From: DASRAJ01 sp039920305
GTDB lineage: Bacteria; Bacteroidota; Bacteroidia; Chitinophagales; UBA10324
Length of the DNA: 8,939 nucleotides
Assembly: GCA_039920305.1 (NCBI GenBank)
Contig: JBDSEA010000252.1
Location: 1-8,939, forward strand
Direction of reading: 5' to 3'
Shown: one piece after another, positions 7,550 through 8,939 of the stretch
How positions within the stretch are numbered: position 1 is the first letter of the stretch
Layout of the letters: every line of letters begins with the position of its first letter
Notes under the pieces: generated by a model
The model's database searches: none
The model's input: only the letters and a program-made list of their open reading frames with translations
Told to the model about the DNA's origin: nothing
Made by a program: the position numbers and the translations under genes

Positions 7550-7577
7550 TGCCAATCGTGTACTGCAAATTGCCAAC
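7550..7577. repeat. Degenerate heptamer array, TGCCAAN/TGCAAAT type
   Basis: Four back-to-back 7-base units on the + strand: TGCCAAT, CGTGTAC, TGCAAAT, TGCCAAC. Three share the TGCMAA core and one is divergent. An additional unit, TGCAAAC, occurs out of register at 7524-7530. It lies just upstream of ATG 7541 of the S41 gene, in a stretch that the longest S41 reading would wrongly translate. Confidence 0.45.
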
Positions 7578-7633
7578 TCTTATCTTACTGCTCACATCTT
7601 CTTTTTTGCCTGTGACTTATTCTATTTCCTTAT

Positions 7634-7688
7634 CACCTCTTACGTTTCACCTCCCACTCTCACGTCTCACATCTCAAATCTTGCGTCT
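7634..7688. repeat. Degenerate 7-base tandem repeat, consensus CACGTCT (reverse AGACGTG)
   Basis: Eight contiguous units on the + strand: CACCTCT, TACGTTT, CACCTCC, CACTCT (one base short), CACGTCT, CACATCT, CAAATCT, TGCGTCT, followed by CACC, which carries the barrel gene's stop codon (5'-TGA on the - strand, 7688-7690). An isolated exact unit CACATCT occurs at 7593-7599. Read on the - strand the array is TGAGA-rich, so it supplies stop codons in several frames right after the barrel gene. Its function is unknown; it may be a transcript 3'-end element or an expanding short tandem repeat similar in size to the heptameric STRR repeats known from cyanobacteria. Confidence 0.7.
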
Positions 7689-8617
7689 CACCAAATTCCC
7701 TCCCTGCTGTCCAGCTTAAACATCACACCAACTTCAACAGCGCTTATGACTCCCTGCACTCTTGAAAAATCTTCATTGTACCGGAATCCTTCCCAAGCAT
7801 ATGCAATTTTAAGACGATTGTTATTTCCAAGGGGAGCAAGCAGCTCGATCTGAGTATGAAGCATGATGAATTTATTCAGAGAAACGAAGTGTATATGATC
7901 GTTCATCTCACGCGCAAGGTTGCTCACAAATTCCCCATTGGCGAAATGACGAATACCTGCAAAATTGGGTCGTGTGATCATTCCGAATAAAGGAATATTG
8001 ACCTGCCAGTTAAGCAAAAAATGCTGTTTGGGTTTTCTGAAATGAATAAAACCAAAATTCCTTTCTGTTTTAATAATGAAAGGAAACTCAAAGCGATTGG
8101 CAATTGCTGCAGTAGTCCAGATGGCAAAAGTGTACGCTGAATTTTCAAGCCGCAGGTTAATCTGATGGTTGTATTCAAAGTTTGCATCGTATCCCACCCG
8201 GTAATGAATCCGCGAGTCCCAGAAAGCTGAAGGCTCATAGCAGCGGGAAGTATTGAATTTGAAGGTCAGGAATTGCTCAGCAGATGCACCGGTAAATGCT
8301 GCTTCATTGGTTGTCATGTATTGATTCGAAATAAAAATACTGGTGTATCCGCTGTGATTCACGCCACGGTTTTCCAGAGCAAATTCGAGCGCAGGCAGAA
8401 ATCCTGTGGTATGATAAGTAAGGGGTGAGTTGATCTCATCTTTGTATTTGTTCCACGCAAGAGCCGGCAGTAATGAGAAGTAATGATTACCTCTTTTATA
8501 AGATGAGGAACTGATTGTATCCCGATCTGAAGTCGCCGTTGCTCCTGAAATTAGATTCCAAAAGCAGAATAATGTGACACAACATATAATGTGCGCGGCA
8601 AAAGAATGTTTCCTCAT
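7688..8617 (-). CDS. Probable outer-membrane beta-barrel protein, function unknown
   Basis: 309 residues. The N-terminus MRKHSFAAHIICCVTLFCFWNLISGATA is a Sec signal peptide with likely cleavage after ATA (about residue 28). The mature part is full of amphipathic strands with alternating hydrophobic/aromatic and polar residues separated by short polar turns (HYFSLLPALAWNKY, GYTSIFISNQYM, EQFLTFKFN, RIHYRVGYDANFEYNHQINLRLE, QHFLLNWQVNIPLFGM, NNRLKIAYAWEGFRY, VISAVEVGVMFKL). This is the pattern of a 10- to 14-strand outer-membrane barrel, though I did not recognise a named family. It lacks a T9SS sorting domain and the usual OMP C-terminal Phe; it ends in IW. It is first in a - strand run followed by the S41 lipoprotein, so a shared envelope role is possible but unproven. 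The ATG at 8617 is the natural start because it directly precedes the signal peptide. Confidence 0.75.
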   Translation of the reverse strand: MRKHSFAAHIICCVTLFCFWNLISGATATSDRDTISSSSYKRGNHYFSLLPALAWNKYKDEINSPLTYHTTGFLPALEFALENRGVNHSGYTSIFISNQYMTTNEAAFTGASAEQFLTFKFNTSRCYEPSAFWDSRIHYRVGYDANFEYNHQINLRLENSAYTFAIWTTAAIANRFEFPFIIKTERNFGFIHFRKPKQHFLLNWQVNIPLFGMITRPNFAGIRHFANGEFVSNLAREMNDHIHFVSLNKFIMLHTQIELLAPLGNNNRLKIAYAWEGFRYNEDFSRVQGVISAVEVGVMFKLDSREGIW

Positions 8618-8625
8618 TTCAATTC

Positions 8626-8633
8626 CGAAAATA
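8626..8633 (-). promoter_or_regulatory. Possible -7 element for the barrel-protein gene
   Basis: On the - strand TATTTTCG differs by one base from TAnnTTTG and ends 8 bases before the ATG at 8617. A correctly spaced TTG -33 element was not found. The position in a 93-base divergent spacer makes a promoter here expected, but the exact site is only a suggestion. Confidence 0.3.
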
Positions 8634-8690
8634 CAAACGATCTTTTCAATCAGATGGAAGCTTGTTCACATTAGCAGCTCACGACTTCGT

Positions 8691-8698
8691 TACTTTTG
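8691..8698 (+). promoter_or_regulatory. Bacteroidota -7 box (TAnnTTTG) for the GlcD-like gene
   Basis: TACTTTTG matches the Bacteroidota sigma-ABfr -7 consensus TAnnTTTG exactly and ends 12 bases before ATG 8711, which predicts a very short 5' leader. The nearest upstream TTG (8662-8664) is 26 bases away, slightly longer than the usual 17-23 spacing, so the -33 half is uncertain. Confidence 0.5.
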
Positions 8699-8710
8699 TA
8701 AGAACCTGTG

Positions 8711-8939
8711 ATGAATTTCCATTCCATAAACGAATCAGATATACAATTCTTCCGTGAATTTCTCGGGGAAAATTCAGTTTTCACCGATGAGGAGTCATTA
8801 CATAGATATTCGCATGACGAAACGGAAGATTTAAAATTCCCGCCGGAAATCATTTTGAAGCCATCTTCAGTTGAAGCCATTTCCTCAGTTTTGAAATACT
8901 GCAACGAAAACAAAATTGCAGTAACTCCGCGCGGGGCAG
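8711..8939 (+). CDS. glcD: FAD-linked oxidase, GlcD family (3' partial, N-terminus only)
   Basis: An ATG at 8711 opens a frame that stays open for 76 codons to the window edge. The translation includes HRYSHDETEDLKFPPEIILK (residues 31-50), then PSSVEAISSVLKYCNENKIA and VTPRGA at the cut. This is the highly recognisable start of the PCMH-type FAD-binding domain of glycolate oxidase subunit GlcD / D-lactate dehydrogenase proteins. There the pattern is YSxDxT...PxxVxxPxSxEEVxxIlkyanexxIPvtPRGaGTgLsG; the next residues should supply the FAD pyrophosphate-binding Gly-rich loop. The family oxidises D-2-hydroxyacids (glycolate, D-lactate and relatives) using FAD. Full-length members are about 460 residues, so roughly five sixths lies beyond the window. 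The exact substrate cannot be told from this fragment, so the symbol is only a family label. The gene is divergent from the barrel gene across a 93-base spacer. Confidence 0.88.
   Translation, partial: MNFHSINESDIQFFREFLGENSVFTDEESLHRYSHDETEDLKFPPEIILKPSSVEAISSVLKYCNENKIAVTPRGA

Noticed and set aside
7375..7853. Two overlapping + strand frames of 113-114 codons over the barrel/S41 junction
   Set aside because: Both translate the heptamer repeats and antisense coding sequence into low-complexity Ser/Leu/Pro strings; the opposite strand carries recognisable proteins.
8671..8913. Reverse-strand 80-codon frame at the right edge
   Set aside because: It is antisense to the clear GlcD N-terminus and has no recognisable features.
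1..8939. CRISPR, tRNA/rRNA, insertion sequence, toxin-antitoxin or defence system
   Set aside because: No spaced direct repeats, no tRNA-like cloverleaf, no transposase or terminal inverted repeats and no small paired genes were seen; all genes are ordinary envelope or metabolic families.

Overview
The window looks like a chromosomal segment from a Bacteroidota bacterium, most likely a Chitinophagales/Sphingobacteriales-type environmental lineage. The evidence is two proteins ending in type IX secretion (T9SS) type A sorting domains with the PNP motif, an almost complete lack of Shine-Dalgarno sequences before start codons, a TAnnTTTG-like -7 box before the last gene, and families typical of that phylum. 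I assign the phylum with good confidence and the order only tentatively. No RNA gene, CRISPR array, transposase or phage gene is visible, and no stretch longer than about 150 bases lacks a gene.

Left half (1-5702, all + strand): the C-terminal 890 residues of a large secreted parallel beta-helix protein whose start lies left of the window; 12 bases later, a second T9SS cargo of a Bacteroidota-specific propeller-like family; then a monofunctional peptidoglycan glycosyltransferase (mtgA) and a secreted START/SRPBCC-domain protein. The first two are probably cotranscribed. The other two follow at gaps of 49 and 85 bases and may be read through or transcribed separately.

Right half (5743-8617, - strand, convergent with the first block): in transcription order, a probable outer-membrane beta-barrel protein, an S41-family lipoprotein peptidase and a small NADPH-dependent F420-reductase-like Rossmann oxidoreductase. 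The spacer between the barrel gene and the peptidase gene is about 150 bases. It holds two sets of degenerate 7-base repeats, one of which runs up to the barrel gene's stop codon. These repeats also make the longest reading of the peptidase start doubtful.

Right edge (8711 to the end, + strand): the first 76 codons of a GlcD-type FAD-linked oxidase, divergent from the barrel gene and cut by the window end.

The contents are mainly cell-envelope and secretion genes with two metabolic oxidoreductases. I see no coherent new multi-gene system. The points most worth checking are the heptamer repeats, the two genes cut by the window edges, the start-codon choices for the peptidase and mtgA, and the apparent absence of a catalytic lysine in the S41 peptidase.
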